Assembly (NCBI GenBank): GCA_016711805.1 | Contig: JADJSH010000001.1 | Coordinates: 186,001-250,000 of the forward strand | Length of the DNA: 64,000 nt | Source of the DNA: Bacteroidota bacterium | Lineage (GTDB): Bacteria > Bacteroidota > Bacteroidia > B-17B0 > Aurantibacillaceae | Direction of reading: 5' to 3' | Shown here: piece after piece, positions 35,808 to 45,342 of the stretch | Layout: the number at the start of each line of letters is the position of its first letter | How positions within the stretch are numbered: position 1 is the first letter of the stretch | Position numbers and translations under genes: made by a program | Notes under the pieces: model-generated | Databases searched by the model: none | What the model was told of the DNA's origin: nothing | The model's input: only the letters and a program-made list of their open reading frames with translations

Positions 35808-36210
35808 GCGAGATTATTTAGTAAAGCAGTTTGAAGAGTTTGGTAAAGTAATGGCTGTGTTATTGGGATTGAAAAAAGATGGTAACTTTCCTGAATATTT
35901 AGATTTAATAAATGAATCTGTAAAAAAATATACCCAAACAGAATTAGAGTTTGTTGAATCGATTGAGGATGATCAACTAATTACTATTCTAACTGCTGAG
36001 AAAAAATTAAATGACGAACAATTAAAAATGCTAGCTGATTTGATGTATGAGAAAGCAGAATATTACTTAAATCAATCTCAAGAATTAGAAGCAACTCATT
36101 GCTATAAAAAAGCATATTCAATATACCTCTTCCTTAAAGAAAATGCAACACTCACCTACTCTTTAGATATGCATTACAAAATTGAGGTATTGAGTAAGAT
36201 GGGTTTATAG
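35800..36210 (+). CDS. Conserved hypothetical helical protein
   Basis: 136 residues, almost entirely helical, with a TPR-like hairpin near the C-terminus (LADLMYEKAEYYLNQSQELEATHCYKKAYSIYLFLKENA). Starts MHKRDYLVKQFEEFGKVMAVLLGLKKDG. No motif that gives a function. Overlaps coaE by 8 bases, so probably co-translated; converges with the methyltransferase gene by a 6-base overlap of stops. Confidence 0.7.
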   Translation: MHKRDYLVKQFEEFGKVMAVLLGLKKDGNFPEYLDLINESVKKYTQTELEFVESIEDDQLITILTAEKKLNDEQLKMLADLMYEKAEYYLNQSQELEATHCYKKAYSIYLFLKENATLTYSLDMHYKIEVLSKMGL

Positions 36211-37383
36211 TCCCATCAACTTCTCCAAATAATGAGAGCCAATACCAAAATATTTTTTTGTTTCTTTTACCTTATTTAAAATCTCTTGTTTTTGAGCATC
36301 TGTTTTAGGTTTCTTCTCTGCAACGATCATCACATTTTTTGGTGTATGAGCATCTGATATAAACTGAAACACTTTTGTATTATAGCCACAGTATTCTAAT
36401 ATCAATGATCGTAAACCATCTGTTAACATTTCGGCATGACGTTCTAAAAATATGCCATGCTTTACTAAAAAATCCAAATCATTTTTAGTTTTATGTTGTT
36501 CTAATTCTCTTCGTATTTGTTTGTGACAACAAGGTGCAACCACAATTAAATCAGAATTTGATGTAATGCCTTTATAGATAGCATCATCCGTAGCAGTATC
36601 GCAAGCGTGCAACGCAATTAATACATTAGCCTGCGTTGTATCTGCATCAATAATGGTTCCTTGTTGAAATTGTAAAGATTTGAAATTTGATTTCTTCGCA
36701 ATATCATTACACAAATCCACTAAATCTTTTCTGTATTCTATGCCCGTTACTTTAGCATTTAAGTTTAATACATTGGTTAGGTAATCATATAAGGCAAAAG
36801 TTAAGTAGCCTTTACCTGCTCCCATATCAATAACTTCAAGAGTTTGGTGTTTCGGTAAATTCTTAATCAACGGACTTAACAATTCCACATAATGATTAAT
36901 CTGTTTGTACTTATCTTGAGCACTTGGAATAACTTGTCCTTTTGCATCCGTTATTTTCAACTGCTGTAAATACGATTTACCATCCGCCGCAATCAATCTA
37001 TTTTTTTGAATGTTATGTTCTAAAGTTGGTAATTCTGTTTGAGTAGCTTTATTCTTTTTAAAAGAAGTTTTATCTTTATTCATGCATTCAAACACAGCGT
37101 CAAATTCTAATGTAAATAAAGTCCCATGTTTAAATTCAGCAGTCTCTATAAAATTCTGAATGATTGAAACGCCTTCAGCAATGGAATAATTTTTAACGAT
37201 ATCTTTAGTTTGGTAGCGATAAGTAAAACTCAGTTTATCTTCTTGTTTAATGTGAACCCTTTTTACATAACAATTTTTCAAGCCTTTTGTAGCGCCTTTA
37301 TAATTACCTAATGATAATTTCACAAAGGTATTATCCTCAAGCGATTGAGTTAAAGCAGTTATAAATTCTTTTAAATGGCTCAT
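36205..37383 (-). CDS. SAM-dependent methyltransferase (class I, RNA-methyltransferase-like)
   Basis: Start set at ATG 37383 (MSHLKEFITALTQSLEDNTF), since the upstream extension of the open frame is low complexity. 392 residues: an N-terminal domain of unknown role (1-170), then a Rossmann methyltransferase with motif I EVIDMGAGKGYLTFALYDYL, GIEYRKDLVDLC, ALHACDTATDDAIYKGI and a VVAPCCHKQIR segment. The PCCH motif occurs in a methyltransferase-domain group thought to act on RNA; the substrate is unknown. Confidence 0.8.
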   Translation of the reverse strand: MSHLKEFITALTQSLEDNTFVKLSLGNYKGATKGLKNCYVKRVHIKQEDKLSFTYRYQTKDIVKNYSIAEGVSIIQNFIETAEFKHGTLFTLEFDAVFECMNKDKTSFKKNKATQTELPTLEHNIQKNRLIAADGKSYLQQLKITDAKGQVIPSAQDKYKQINHYVELLSPLIKNLPKHQTLEVIDMGAGKGYLTFALYDYLTNVLNLNAKVTGIEYRKDLVDLCNDIAKKSNFKSLQFQQGTIIDADTTQANVLIALHACDTATDDAIYKGITSNSDLIVVAPCCHKQIRRELEQHKTKNDLDFLVKHGIFLERHAEMLTDGLRSLILEYCGYNTKVFQFISDAHTPKNVMIVAEKKPKTDAQKQEILNKVKETKKYFGIGSHYLEKLMGL

Positions 37384-37446
37384 AAGGATAAAAATATCAG
37401 ATTTATTTTTTTGTAAAGATAAGTTTGTATATTCGTTTAAGTACAA

Positions 37447-38301
37447 ATGACTAAACTTTTTTTCATATTTATACTGATAACAAGTATTTGTTATGCTCAA
37501 CATAATGAGTTTGATAAATATGGGCCTTTTGGCTCACAAGTATTTACAGACTTAAAAGTGGCTTTAGACGTTGAGAAAAACGTCTATAAAATGGACTTGA
37601 GCTACAAAAAACTGGAACCAAAATTATACGCAAAACTCAGTAAACTCAAAGATTTGCAAGCTCTTAAACTAAGTGGGAATGAAATAAACACCTTTCCACC
37701 AAATTTTGGTGAGTTATACAACTTGTTATACTTTGCAAGCTACAATAATGAATTCACAAGCTTTCCAGCTGATTTAAAAAAATTAGGAAACTTAAATTAC
37801 TTAGAGTTCTTTGGAAGTAAAATCGATAGTATTCCTGCGGATATTGCTTATTTAGGCAAATTAAAAACATTCAAATTTTCGTCTTCAAATGACACATTAA
37901 AACTACCGATTACTCTAAAGTATTTAAAGAATTTAAAAGACGTAACCATTGAAAATTGTGTATTAGATAGCTTTCCGAAAGAATTGTTTAAAATCCCGAA
38001 TCTTAATTTTTTGAATATTACGAATGCCAATGTATTTTACGTCACCAAACATTTTGAGCGTTTTACAAATTTAGAAGTGTTAGTACTGGATGGTAATCAA
38101 TTGCAAACACTACCTTTTGATATTTACAAAGCAAAAAAGTTACGTTTCTTATCTGTAAAAAATAATCACCTGCAAAAAATGCCTGATACAATTTGTCAGC
38201 TAGAAAATCTAACTGTATTAGATGTTAGAGGCAACGGTTTCAGCAAAGAATATATTGAAGAATTGAAAGCGCTATTGCCTGGTTGCGAAATTAGGTTTTA
38301 A
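37447..38301 (+). CDS. Secreted leucine-rich repeat protein
   Basis: 284 residues: signal peptide MTKLFFIFILITSICYAQ, then about nine leucine-rich repeats of 23 residues (LQALKLSGNEINTFPPNF; LEVLVLDGNQLQTLPFDIYKAKKLRFLSVKNNHLQKMP). No sorting domain or membrane anchor at the C-terminus, so probably periplasmic. A protein-binding role is likely; the partner is unknown. Divergent from the methyltransferase. Confidence 0.85.
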   Translation: MTKLFFIFILITSICYAQHNEFDKYGPFGSQVFTDLKVALDVEKNVYKMDLSYKKLEPKLYAKLSKLKDLQALKLSGNEINTFPPNFGELYNLLYFASYNNEFTSFPADLKKLGNLNYLEFFGSKIDSIPADIAYLGKLKTFKFSSSNDTLKLPITLKYLKNLKDVTIENCVLDSFPKELFKIPNLNFLNITNANVFYVTKHFERFTNLEVLVLDGNQLQTLPFDIYKAKKLRFLSVKNNHLQKMPDTICQLENLTVLDVRGNGFSKEYIEELKALLPGCEIRF

Positions 38302-38400
38302 AACCTAACCGCAAAGAACTCAAAGTTTTACCGCAGAGATCGCAAAAATAATTCAAATTTTCCTCAGCGCACTTTGCGAAAAATCTCCGCCTCTCTGCGT
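38302..38400. repeat. Intergenic repeat with CCGCAGAGA/CTCTCTGCG ends
   Basis: ACCGCAAAGAACTCAAAG and ACCGCAGAGATCGCAAA on the left face TTTGCGAAAAATCTCCGCCTCTCTGCG on the right, forming an imperfect inverted arrangement between convergent genes. This is the rule-of-thumb CGCAGAG/CGCAAAG dispersed repeat seen in many Bacteroidota genomes. Confidence 0.6.
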
Positions 38401-38811
38401 TTAGACAACAAACTTTTTCATAAATCCTTCCATAAACCAAGCAGGAGGTTGCATCGGTTTATTTTTTTCTTTATCGATAAACACAAGCGTCACAGAACCA
38501 GTATTTAATAATTCATTTTTTTGATTAAAACATTCGTAATGAAATGTAATACGTACGCCTGGCATTTCATTGACGGTTGTTACAATTCTCACTTCGTCGT
38601 CATACTTTGCAGGCTTTTTATAATTAACCGTTAAATTAATGACTGGCATCAAAACGCCGCTTTCTTCCATTTCACGATAACTAAAACCTAAACTACGCAT
38701 CGCTTCTACCCTTCCCACTTCATAGTATTGAGCGTAAACACCATAATATACAAAGCCCATTTGGTCGGTTTCCCCGTAACGTACTCTTAACGTTGTTTCT
38801 GTTTTAATCAT
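38401..38811 (-). CDS. Acyl-CoA thioesterase, YbgC/4HBT hotdog family
   Basis: 136 residues, the standard hotdog length. RVRYGETDQMGFVYYGVYAQYYEVGRVEAMRSLGFSYREMEESG contains the catalytic Asp of the 4-hydroxybenzoyl-CoA thioesterase family, and NLTVNYKKPAKYDDEVRIVT follows. Hydrolyses acyl-CoA; physiological substrate unknown. The stop lies directly at the repeat 38302-38400. Confidence 0.9.
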   Translation of the reverse strand: MIKTETTLRVRYGETDQMGFVYYGVYAQYYEVGRVEAMRSLGFSYREMEESGVLMPVINLTVNYKKPAKYDDEVRIVTTVNEMPGVRITFHYECFNQKNELLNTGSVTLVFIDKEKNKPMQPPAWFMEGFMKKFVV

Positions 38812-38858
38812 ACAAATAAAATATTATATTTAAAGACATCTAATTTAGTTTTTTTGCG

Positions 38859-39610
38859 ATGCAATCTATTTTAAAAATACTCTTTTTTTCAGCACTCATT
38901 AGTTTATATGCTTGTTCTAAAAAAACATCTGTCACTAATATTTCAGAATCCCATGTTATTATCAATAATCCTAAAATTGATAGTACGATTTACAAAGCTA
39001 TGCTTCCTTACAAAAAAACGCATGATGAGCAAATGTACGCTGTTATTGCAAAAAGCGAAGACGCTTTAGTAAAAGCAGATGTAGAAAGTACCTTAGGAAA
39101 CTTTTTTTGCGATGCGGTTATTTATGAAACAAAAAAAATACTTGGAAAAGATTCTGCTATGTTGGATGTTGCCATTTTTAATAAGGGCGGCTTAAGAAAT
39201 TCACTGCCAAAAGGAAATATTACTATTGGAAACATTTTTGAATTAATGCCTTTTGATAATGAAGTCGTTTACTGAAATTAAGTGGCGCTCAGTTTAAAGA
39301 CATGTGCTATAAAATTGTAGAAAAAGGTGGCATTCCTATTGGTGGTATGAGATTAACGATGAAAGGAACCACGCCAACTGATATTACTATAAACGGAAAA
39401 GCCTTTGATGAAACAAAAGACTATTGGGTTGTTACTTCCGATTACCTTGCTAATGGCGGTGATAGCTATAACTTTTTCAAAGATGCCAAAGAAAGAAAAA
39501 TCATGAATGTGCTTTTAAGAAACATGATTATTAATTATTGCGAAGATATTACCAAACTAGAACAAACTATAAAACCCAAGCTAGATGGCAGAATTCAATT
39601 ATCAAAATAG
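38859..39610 (+). CDS. 5'-Nucleotidase C-terminal-domain lipoprotein, frameshifted
   Basis: Frames 38859-39275 and 39302-39610 join to about 250 residues when one T is added to 39268-39270 (giving FDNEVVLLKLSGAQFKDMCYKI). N-terminal lipobox (LISLYAC). The rest is the substrate-binding domain of 5'-nucleotidases: ESTLGNFFCDAVIYETK, FNKGGLRNSLPKGNITIGNIFELMPFDNEVV and VTSDYLANGGDSYNFF. The catalytic metallophosphatase domain is encoded by the next gene, which overlaps by 26 bases; the two probably act together in the periplasm. Confidence 0.88.
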
Positions 39611-40517
39611 ACGCGATTTTTTGAAATATTTTGTAGGCACTTCGGCTGTATTGGCTGGATTTCCTGCTTTATCCAAAGAAGTATTAAAAAGTAAAGATTT
39701 ATCTCGCTTAACAATTTTATATACTAACGATATTCATAGTCGCATTGAACCATTTCCTGAAAACGACCCGAAGTTTGCTGGAAAAGGCGGTTTTGCAAGA
39801 AGAGCGGCTGTGATTGATGAATTAAAAAAAGAAAATGATAATATTTTATTGTTAGATGCTGGTGATATTTTTCAGGGAGCGCCCTATTTTAATTTATATG
39901 GTGGCGAATTAGAATATAAATTAATGAGCATGATGAAATATGATGCTACTACTATCGGTAATCATGATTTTGATTTAGGTATTGATAATATTACCAAACA
40001 AATGCCTCATGCTAATTTTGCGTTTATTAATTGTAATTATGATTTTAGTAACACAAGCTTGCACGACAAAATAATCCCCTATAAAATATTTGAGAAGCAA
40101 GGCATAAAAATTGGGGTATTGGGTTACGGAATTGAATTAAAGGGCTTGGTGGACAAAAAAATGTACAAAGAGACCATTTATCAAGATCCACTTCCAATTG
40201 CCAACGCAACTGCCAAATTATTAAAACTAGATTTAGGCTGCGATTATGTGATTGCTTTATCTCATTTAGGGTTTTCTTACCCAGACAAAAAATTGAGCGA
40301 TATGAGCATGGCGCCATTAACAGAAAACATTGATTTAATCATTGGAGGACACTCTCACACTTTCTTGGAACACCCTGTAAAATTAGCTAACAGAGTGGGC
40401 AAAGAAGTATATGTAACACAAGTTGGTTGGGCTGGAATTTGGTTAGGGAAATTAGATGTGTATTTTTCTTATAATAAGAAAAAAATCTCCCATAATTCAA
40501 ATAACAGAAAAATTTAA
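39585..40517 (+). CDS. Tat-exported metallophosphatase, 5'-nucleotidase catalytic domain
   Basis: 310 residues. N-terminal twin-arginine signal NRRDFLKYFVGTSAVLAGFPAL. Metal-binding motifs of the calcineurin-like phosphoesterases in order: ILYTNDIHSRI, LLDAGDIFQGAPYF, TTIGNHDFDLG, IALSHLGF and IIGGHSHTFLE. It lacks the C-terminal nucleotide-binding domain of full-length 5'-nucleotidases, which is supplied by the gene before it. Confidence 0.92.
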   Translation: MAEFNYQNRRDFLKYFVGTSAVLAGFPALSKEVLKSKDLSRLTILYTNDIHSRIEPFPENDPKFAGKGGFARRAAVIDELKKENDNILLLDAGDIFQGAPYFNLYGGELEYKLMSMMKYDATTIGNHDFDLGIDNITKQMPHANFAFINCNYDFSNTSLHDKIIPYKIFEKQGIKIGVLGYGIELKGLVDKKMYKETIYQDPLPIANATAKLLKLDLGCDYVIALSHLGFSYPDKKLSDMSMAPLTENIDLIIGGHSHTFLEHPVKLANRVGKEVYVTQVGWAGIWLGKLDVYFSYNKKKISHNSNNRKI

Positions 40518-40609
40518 AAAAGCAAGCCCAAAACGAAAATTTTCTGAAATTATTTATTCATTTTTTCCTTGCGAGATTAAATAATCAGTATATATTTACA
40601 AACTCGGAC

Positions 40610-40639
40610 TTGTTAATAATACTAAACACTATATATTTA
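40610..40639 (+). promoter_or_regulatory. Possible dnaA promoter
   Basis: TTG (40610-40612), 19-base spacer, TATATTTA (40632-40639), one mismatch to TAnnTTTG, 17 bases before the dnaA ATG. No TTATCCACA-type DnaA box was found in the upstream region. Confidence 0.4.
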
Positions 40640-40656
40640 ATAACTTATTTAAGACT

Positions 40657-42087
40657 ATGAAGGAAAAGACAGCGGAAACCGTGTGGAAGAATTGCCTAAG
40701 AGTAATTCAGGATAATGTAAGCCCTCAAAATTTTGCAACTTGGTTTGAACCAATCAAAGCCATTAAAATTCAAGACAACGTTTTAAACATACAAGTACCA
40801 TCTCAATTTTTTTATGAATGGTTAGAAGAACACTACATCACAATTATTAAAAAAGTAATTCGTAAAGAATTAGGTGCTGAAGGAAGAATTGAATACAGCA
40901 TCGTTATGGATAATGGAACTGGTAAATCAGAAAAAGCAGTTATGCTTAAAGTTCCAAACATTAATACTAATTTAAGAAATAATCCAGTTTCAATGCCAAT
41001 TGATAGTGGATCGATTAGAAACCCATTTATTATTCCAGGTCTTAAAAAAGTATCTGTTGAATCTCAATTAAACCCTAACTACTGTTTTGATAATTTCGTA
41101 GAAGGCGATTGTAACCGTTTAGCTCGTTCTGCTGGTTATGCTGTTTCTCAAAAACCAGGTGGTACTGCTTTTAACCCATTATTATTATATGGTGGTGTTG
41201 GTTTAGGTAAAACTCACTTAGCGCAAGCTATTGGTATTGATATTAAAAAGAACTTCCCAAATAAAACAGTTCTTTACGTTCAATCAGAAAAATTTATTTC
41301 TCAATTTATTGATTCAATCAAAAACAATAATCAAAACGATTTCGTTCATTTTTATCAAATGATTGATACCTTGATTATTGACGATATTCAGTACTTAGCA
41401 GGAAAAGAAAAAACTCAAGATGTATTCTTCCACATTTTCAACCACTTACACCAATTAGGAAAACAAATCATCTTAACGGCTGATAGAGCTCCAGTTGAAA
41501 TGCAAGGAATTGAGCAACGTTTATTATCACGTTTCAAATGGGGATTAAGTGCGGATTTACAAACTCCAGGTTTAGAAACTCGTATCGCTATCTTAGAGAA
41601 AAAAGTTTATAACGAAGGAATTCAATTACCAAAAGAAGTTTGCGAATATTTAGCCTATAGCATTACTTCAAACGTACGTGAATTAGAAGGTGCCTTAATT
41701 TCATTATTAGCACAATCTTCTTTAAACAAAAAAGTAATTACTTTAGAATTAGCTAAGCAAATGATTGACAAATTTGTTAAGTCAACAGCTCGCGAAGTTT
41801 CTATTGATTATATCCAAAAAGTGGTTTGTGATTATTTCGACTTAAACATCGACTTAATGAAATCTAAAACTCGTAAACGTGAAGTAGTTCAAGCTCGTCA
41901 AATTGCTATGTATTTTGCTAAGTGTATGACTAAATCTTCTTTAGCTACGATTGGTATGCACTGCGGTGGTAAAGATCACGCAACTGTATTACACGCTTGC
42001 CGTACTGTAAACAACTTAATGGATACTGACAAACGTTTTAAAGCTTATATTGAAGAATTAGATAAAAAAATCAGCATCAATAACTAA
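40657..42087 (+). CDS. dnaA: Chromosomal replication initiator protein DnaA
   Basis: 476 residues with all four domains: N-terminal DnaB/DiaA-binding domain (ETVWKNCLRVIQDNVSPQNFATWFEPI), a short linker, the AAA+ domain (Walker A GGVGLGKTHLAQAIG, Walker B TLIIDDIQYLAGKEKTQ, arginine finger region ADRAPVEMQGIEQRLLSRFKWGL) and the C-terminal DNA-binding domain with signature GGKDHATVLHACRTVNNL. It starts replication at oriC. It is not next to dnaN or gyrB here, as is common in Bacteroidota. Confidence 0.98.
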   Translation: MKEKTAETVWKNCLRVIQDNVSPQNFATWFEPIKAIKIQDNVLNIQVPSQFFYEWLEEHYITIIKKVIRKELGAEGRIEYSIVMDNGTGKSEKAVMLKVPNINTNLRNNPVSMPIDSGSIRNPFIIPGLKKVSVESQLNPNYCFDNFVEGDCNRLARSAGYAVSQKPGGTAFNPLLLYGGVGLGKTHLAQAIGIDIKKNFPNKTVLYVQSEKFISQFIDSIKNNNQNDFVHFYQMIDTLIIDDIQYLAGKEKTQDVFFHIFNHLHQLGKQIILTADRAPVEMQGIEQRLLSRFKWGLSADLQTPGLETRIAILEKKVYNEGIQLPKEVCEYLAYSITSNVRELEGALISLLAQSSLNKKVITLELAKQMIDKFVKSTAREVSIDYIQKVVCDYFDLNIDLMKSKTRKREVVQARQIAMYFAKCMTKSSLATIGMHCGGKDHATVLHACRTVNNLMDTDKRFKAYIEELDKKISINN

Positions 42088-42103
42088 TATTGTTTTATAT
42101 ATT

Positions 42104-42143
42104 AAAAAATCCCCTTCACCAAATGGCGAAGGGGATTTTTTTT
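42104..42143 (+). terminator. Intrinsic terminator after dnaA
   Basis: AAAAAATCCCCTTC pairs with GAAGGGGATTTTTT around a loop ACCAAATGGC, ending in a T-run. It lies just 10 bases before the PrsW-like gene start. Confidence 0.9.
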
Positions 42144-42152
42144 AGATGATAT

Positions 42153-43502
42153 ATGTTCAACCCTCAACAAATTTATATAGTTTTTGCCATACTCGCTGCG
42201 GTTTGCGGCGCCATGTTGTGGATAGGCTATTTTAGAAAAATAGACATCCTAGAACATGAGCGTATCATCGATGTGATTGTTGCACTTGTTATCGGCTATT
42301 TAACGCCTACTCTTGCACTTTGGATTTATTATGGTTTGGAGGTTTTAGGGTTTAACTTCAACGGAGAATTAATAAACGACTTTGCCTACTCTATTTTTGG
42401 TGTTGGAATAACAGAAGAGTTTTCAAAACTAATAGGAGTGTTTATTGCTTTTAAAATTCTAAAAAAACGCATCAACGAGCCTATAGATTATTTAGTTTTT
42501 GCTGGTATTGTAGCGTTAGGCTTTTCTGTAAGAGAGAACTTTATTTATTACAACAATTACGGAGCTCAAATTGCTACTGGTCGTACTTTAATTTCTTGCT
42601 TAGTACACATCATCAATACAAGTATATGCGTGTATGGGTTATATCGCTTCAAACTCTTTAATAAAGGAAATACCTATATTAATTCTGTTGTTGGAATTAG
42701 CGTTGCAATTGCTTCACATGGGTTATTTGATTTTTTCTTAGTCCAACCTTTTTTAGGGATTTATACATCGCTATTAGCAACAGTCGTGTACTTAATTGGT
42801 ATAAACTTTTGGTTACAAATGATTAATAATTGTATTAATTTTTCTCCGTTTTTTAATTACCAAAAAATATCATCCATTACTAAATTATACAAAACCATAT
42901 TTACTTGGTACGTTATTATTGTTGTTTTGGTTTTCATATTTGATTATTATTACCATGACATAAGCTTTGCGATCAAGGCTTTGATTGCCAGTTTGATTCA
43001 GGAGGGTGTTGTTTTAGTAATTGTAGCATTACGAGCTAGTCGTTTAAAAATAAATAAACGAAAATATTTTCCTGTCAAAATACAAATGCCCATTCATTAT
43101 ACAACAAACGACGATGAAGATTTTTCTATTTTAGGAATAGCATTTAAAATAAGGGGAGAAAATGAAAAAGAATTTCAGTTTATCCAATACATGGGAAAAG
43201 ACATTACAATTTGCCCTATCAATAAAAAATTATCCAAAATACAAACAAATAAACGAGCGCGTTTATTGAAAAAATATTTTCTAAAAAATGATGTGGTTAC
43301 TTATTTAGTAGAAATATATAACGAAGATGCACCTAGTGACATTTATTTACTAAAACCTAAAACACGCTCTGGTACCTATGTCAATAATATCTACCCCATA
43401 GCAAGTTTGATGTATTATGAAAATCCTTTAGATTTTCAAAAAGAACATGAAACACTTTCTTATAAAGAATTAAAAAGAATTGAATATGTGTATTTAAAAT
43501 GA
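42153..43502 (+). CDS. PrsW-family intramembrane metalloprotease with a C-terminal cytosolic extension
   Basis: 449 residues. About eight membrane helices in the first 290 residues carry the PrsW motifs: EEFSK (GVGITEEFSKLIGVF), GFSVREN, the histidines in LVHIINTS and SHGLFDFF. Family members cut membrane-anchored anti-sigma factors or similar targets. The last 150 residues (about 300-449) are soluble and not recognised; they are longer than in typical PrsW (about 220 residues in all). The start lies right behind the dnaA terminator. Confidence 0.82.
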   Translation: MFNPQQIYIVFAILAAVCGAMLWIGYFRKIDILEHERIIDVIVALVIGYLTPTLALWIYYGLEVLGFNFNGELINDFAYSIFGVGITEEFSKLIGVFIAFKILKKRINEPIDYLVFAGIVALGFSVRENFIYYNNYGAQIATGRTLISCLVHIINTSICVYGLYRFKLFNKGNTYINSVVGISVAIASHGLFDFFLVQPFLGIYTSLLATVVYLIGINFWLQMINNCINFSPFFNYQKISSITKLYKTIFTWYVIIVVLVFIFDYYYHDISFAIKALIASLIQEGVVLVIVALRASRLKINKRKYFPVKIQMPIHYTTNDDEDFSILGIAFKIRGENEKEFQFIQYMGKDITICPINKKLSKIQTNKRARLLKKYFLKNDVVTYLVEIYNEDAPSDIYLLKPKTRSGTYVNNIYPIASLMYYENPLDFQKEHETLSYKELKRIEYVYLK

Positions 43503-43568
43503 AGAAAATTTTGAAATAAACAATTCTATACTCTGAATATTAAAAACTAATAATTAAGCATTCTTTAA

Positions 43569-45342
43569 ATGAATAAAATATTAATATACATCACAATTCT
43601 TTTTTTCAAATTACATGCATTACAGCTCAAAATAATGAATTAGACACAATATTAATTAAACACTATTTAGATTTTGGAAAAAAACTTATAAAACAAAATA
43701 AATCTAGCGATGCTATAGAAAATTTTGCAAAAGCATTAAAAATATACAACGAATATCTATTAAGAAATAACATTGAAAATAAATCAACGTTACAAAAAAA
43801 ATATTTAGAAATAGGGGTAATAAACCAGACAATTGGAAAAATTTTAATAGCTGAATATAATTTTGAGGAAGGCATTCCGTATCTATTAAAAAGTGTAGAT
43901 GATTTTGAAAAAGCAAATAATTATAATAAAATCAGTATCGCTTACAATAGCATTTCATTAGCATATCATGATTTTGGTGATTATAAAAAAGGCATTGACT
44001 ATGCTCTTAAGGCAATAAATGTTTTAGATAAACACAAAAAAGAAATCAACTTAATTCGATATTGGTATTGTTATAATAATTTAGGGATTAATTATGATGA
44101 CAGTAAACAATATACCAAAGCAACTGAAGCGCATTTAAAAGCACTACAATTCGCTATCAGTGGAAACGATAGTAGTTACTCTTTCAATAATTTAGGGAAT
44201 ACGTCAAAAAAAATTAATCAATTAGATAGAGCAGAAAAATACTTTGAAATTAGCATCAAGGTTAATGATGATTCCTTAGATTTTTATCATATAGCAACTA
44301 TTTCAAGTAACTTAGTTGACATTTATAGAATAAGAAAAACTACATTTTATCTAATAAATACGTCGATTTTGCTATTCAATATGCAAAAAAAAGTAATAGC
44401 CCAGAAAAATTATTAGATATATACTATTATATATATCAACTGAGAAACGAAACAAATCAATATGAAGAAGCAACCAAATATTTATCTAAATATATGATAC
44501 TTAAAGATAGCTTGTTTACAATAGAAAAGAACAGAGCTGTTATTAACTACCAAACAAAATATGAAAGTGAAAAAAAAGACAAGGAAAATTTAGAATTAAT
44601 AATTGAAAACAATAAACAGAAAACCAAAAACCAATGGGTAATTTTTATTGGATTAGTTTTAACAGCATTTACATCTTTCTCAATCTGGTTCATGATGTAC
44701 AAAAGAAAACAACAATTAATCAAAGAACAAAACGCACAACTAAATGAAATAACACTCGTAACAGAACTACAAGAACGAGAGCGTATTGCAAGAGATTTAC
44801 ATGATAGTGTGGGGCAAAAACTTTCAGTAGTAAAAATGCAACTGTCTATGAAAAACGCAGATACACAATCGGCCAGTAATTTGCTTGACGAAGCTATACA
44901 AGATGTAAGAAATGTATCGCATAATTTAATGCCCACAGATTTAAGCAAAGGCCTAATTACTGCCGTCGAAAACATGAGTGAACAAGTTAACTTGTCGTCA
45001 AATACTTTACAACTTCATCTTCATATTACGGATGCGGTTCGTTTGTTAGTTATAAATAAACAAAATAGTATGATTATCTATCGAATGATTCAAGAATTAC
45101 TAAATAATGCTATTAGATATGCGCAGGCGAGAAACATCCATATAAATATGGATTGCGAGAAAAATCTTTTAAAACTAAATTTAACCGACGACGGTGTAGG
45201 ATTTGACGTTAATTCACTTGAAAAAAAAGACGGTTTAGGAATAAAAAACATAAAAGACCGTGTTCAACAAATGAGTGGGAACATACAACTTGAATCAAAA
45301 AATGGAAAGGGAACTCAATATCAAATATCAATACCAATATGA
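43569..45342 (+). CDS. TPR-containing sensor histidine kinase (HisKA_3 type), two frameshifts
   Basis: The main open frame 44494-45342 is only the C-terminal half. Adding one T in 43600-43606 joins a signal peptide (MNKILIYITILFFQITCITAQ) to a tetratricopeptide region (KLIKQNKSSDAIENFAKALKIYN; YKKGIDYALKAINVLDKHKK; YTKATEAHLKALQFA), and adding one A in 44335-44339 joins that to NKYVDFAIQYAKKS and the kinase. A membrane helix (WVIFIGLVLTAFTSFSIWFMMY) precedes the HisKA_3 box with phospho-His codon at 44800-44802 (RDLHDSVGQ) and the HATPase (ELLNNAIRYA; DDGVGFD; GLGIKNI). Stop overlaps the response regulator start. Total about 590 residues. Confidence 0.85.

Noticed and set aside
40518..40656. 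Replication origin upstream of dnaA
   Set aside because: The stretch is AT-rich but has no TTATCCACA-type DnaA boxes, and it is only 139 bases long.
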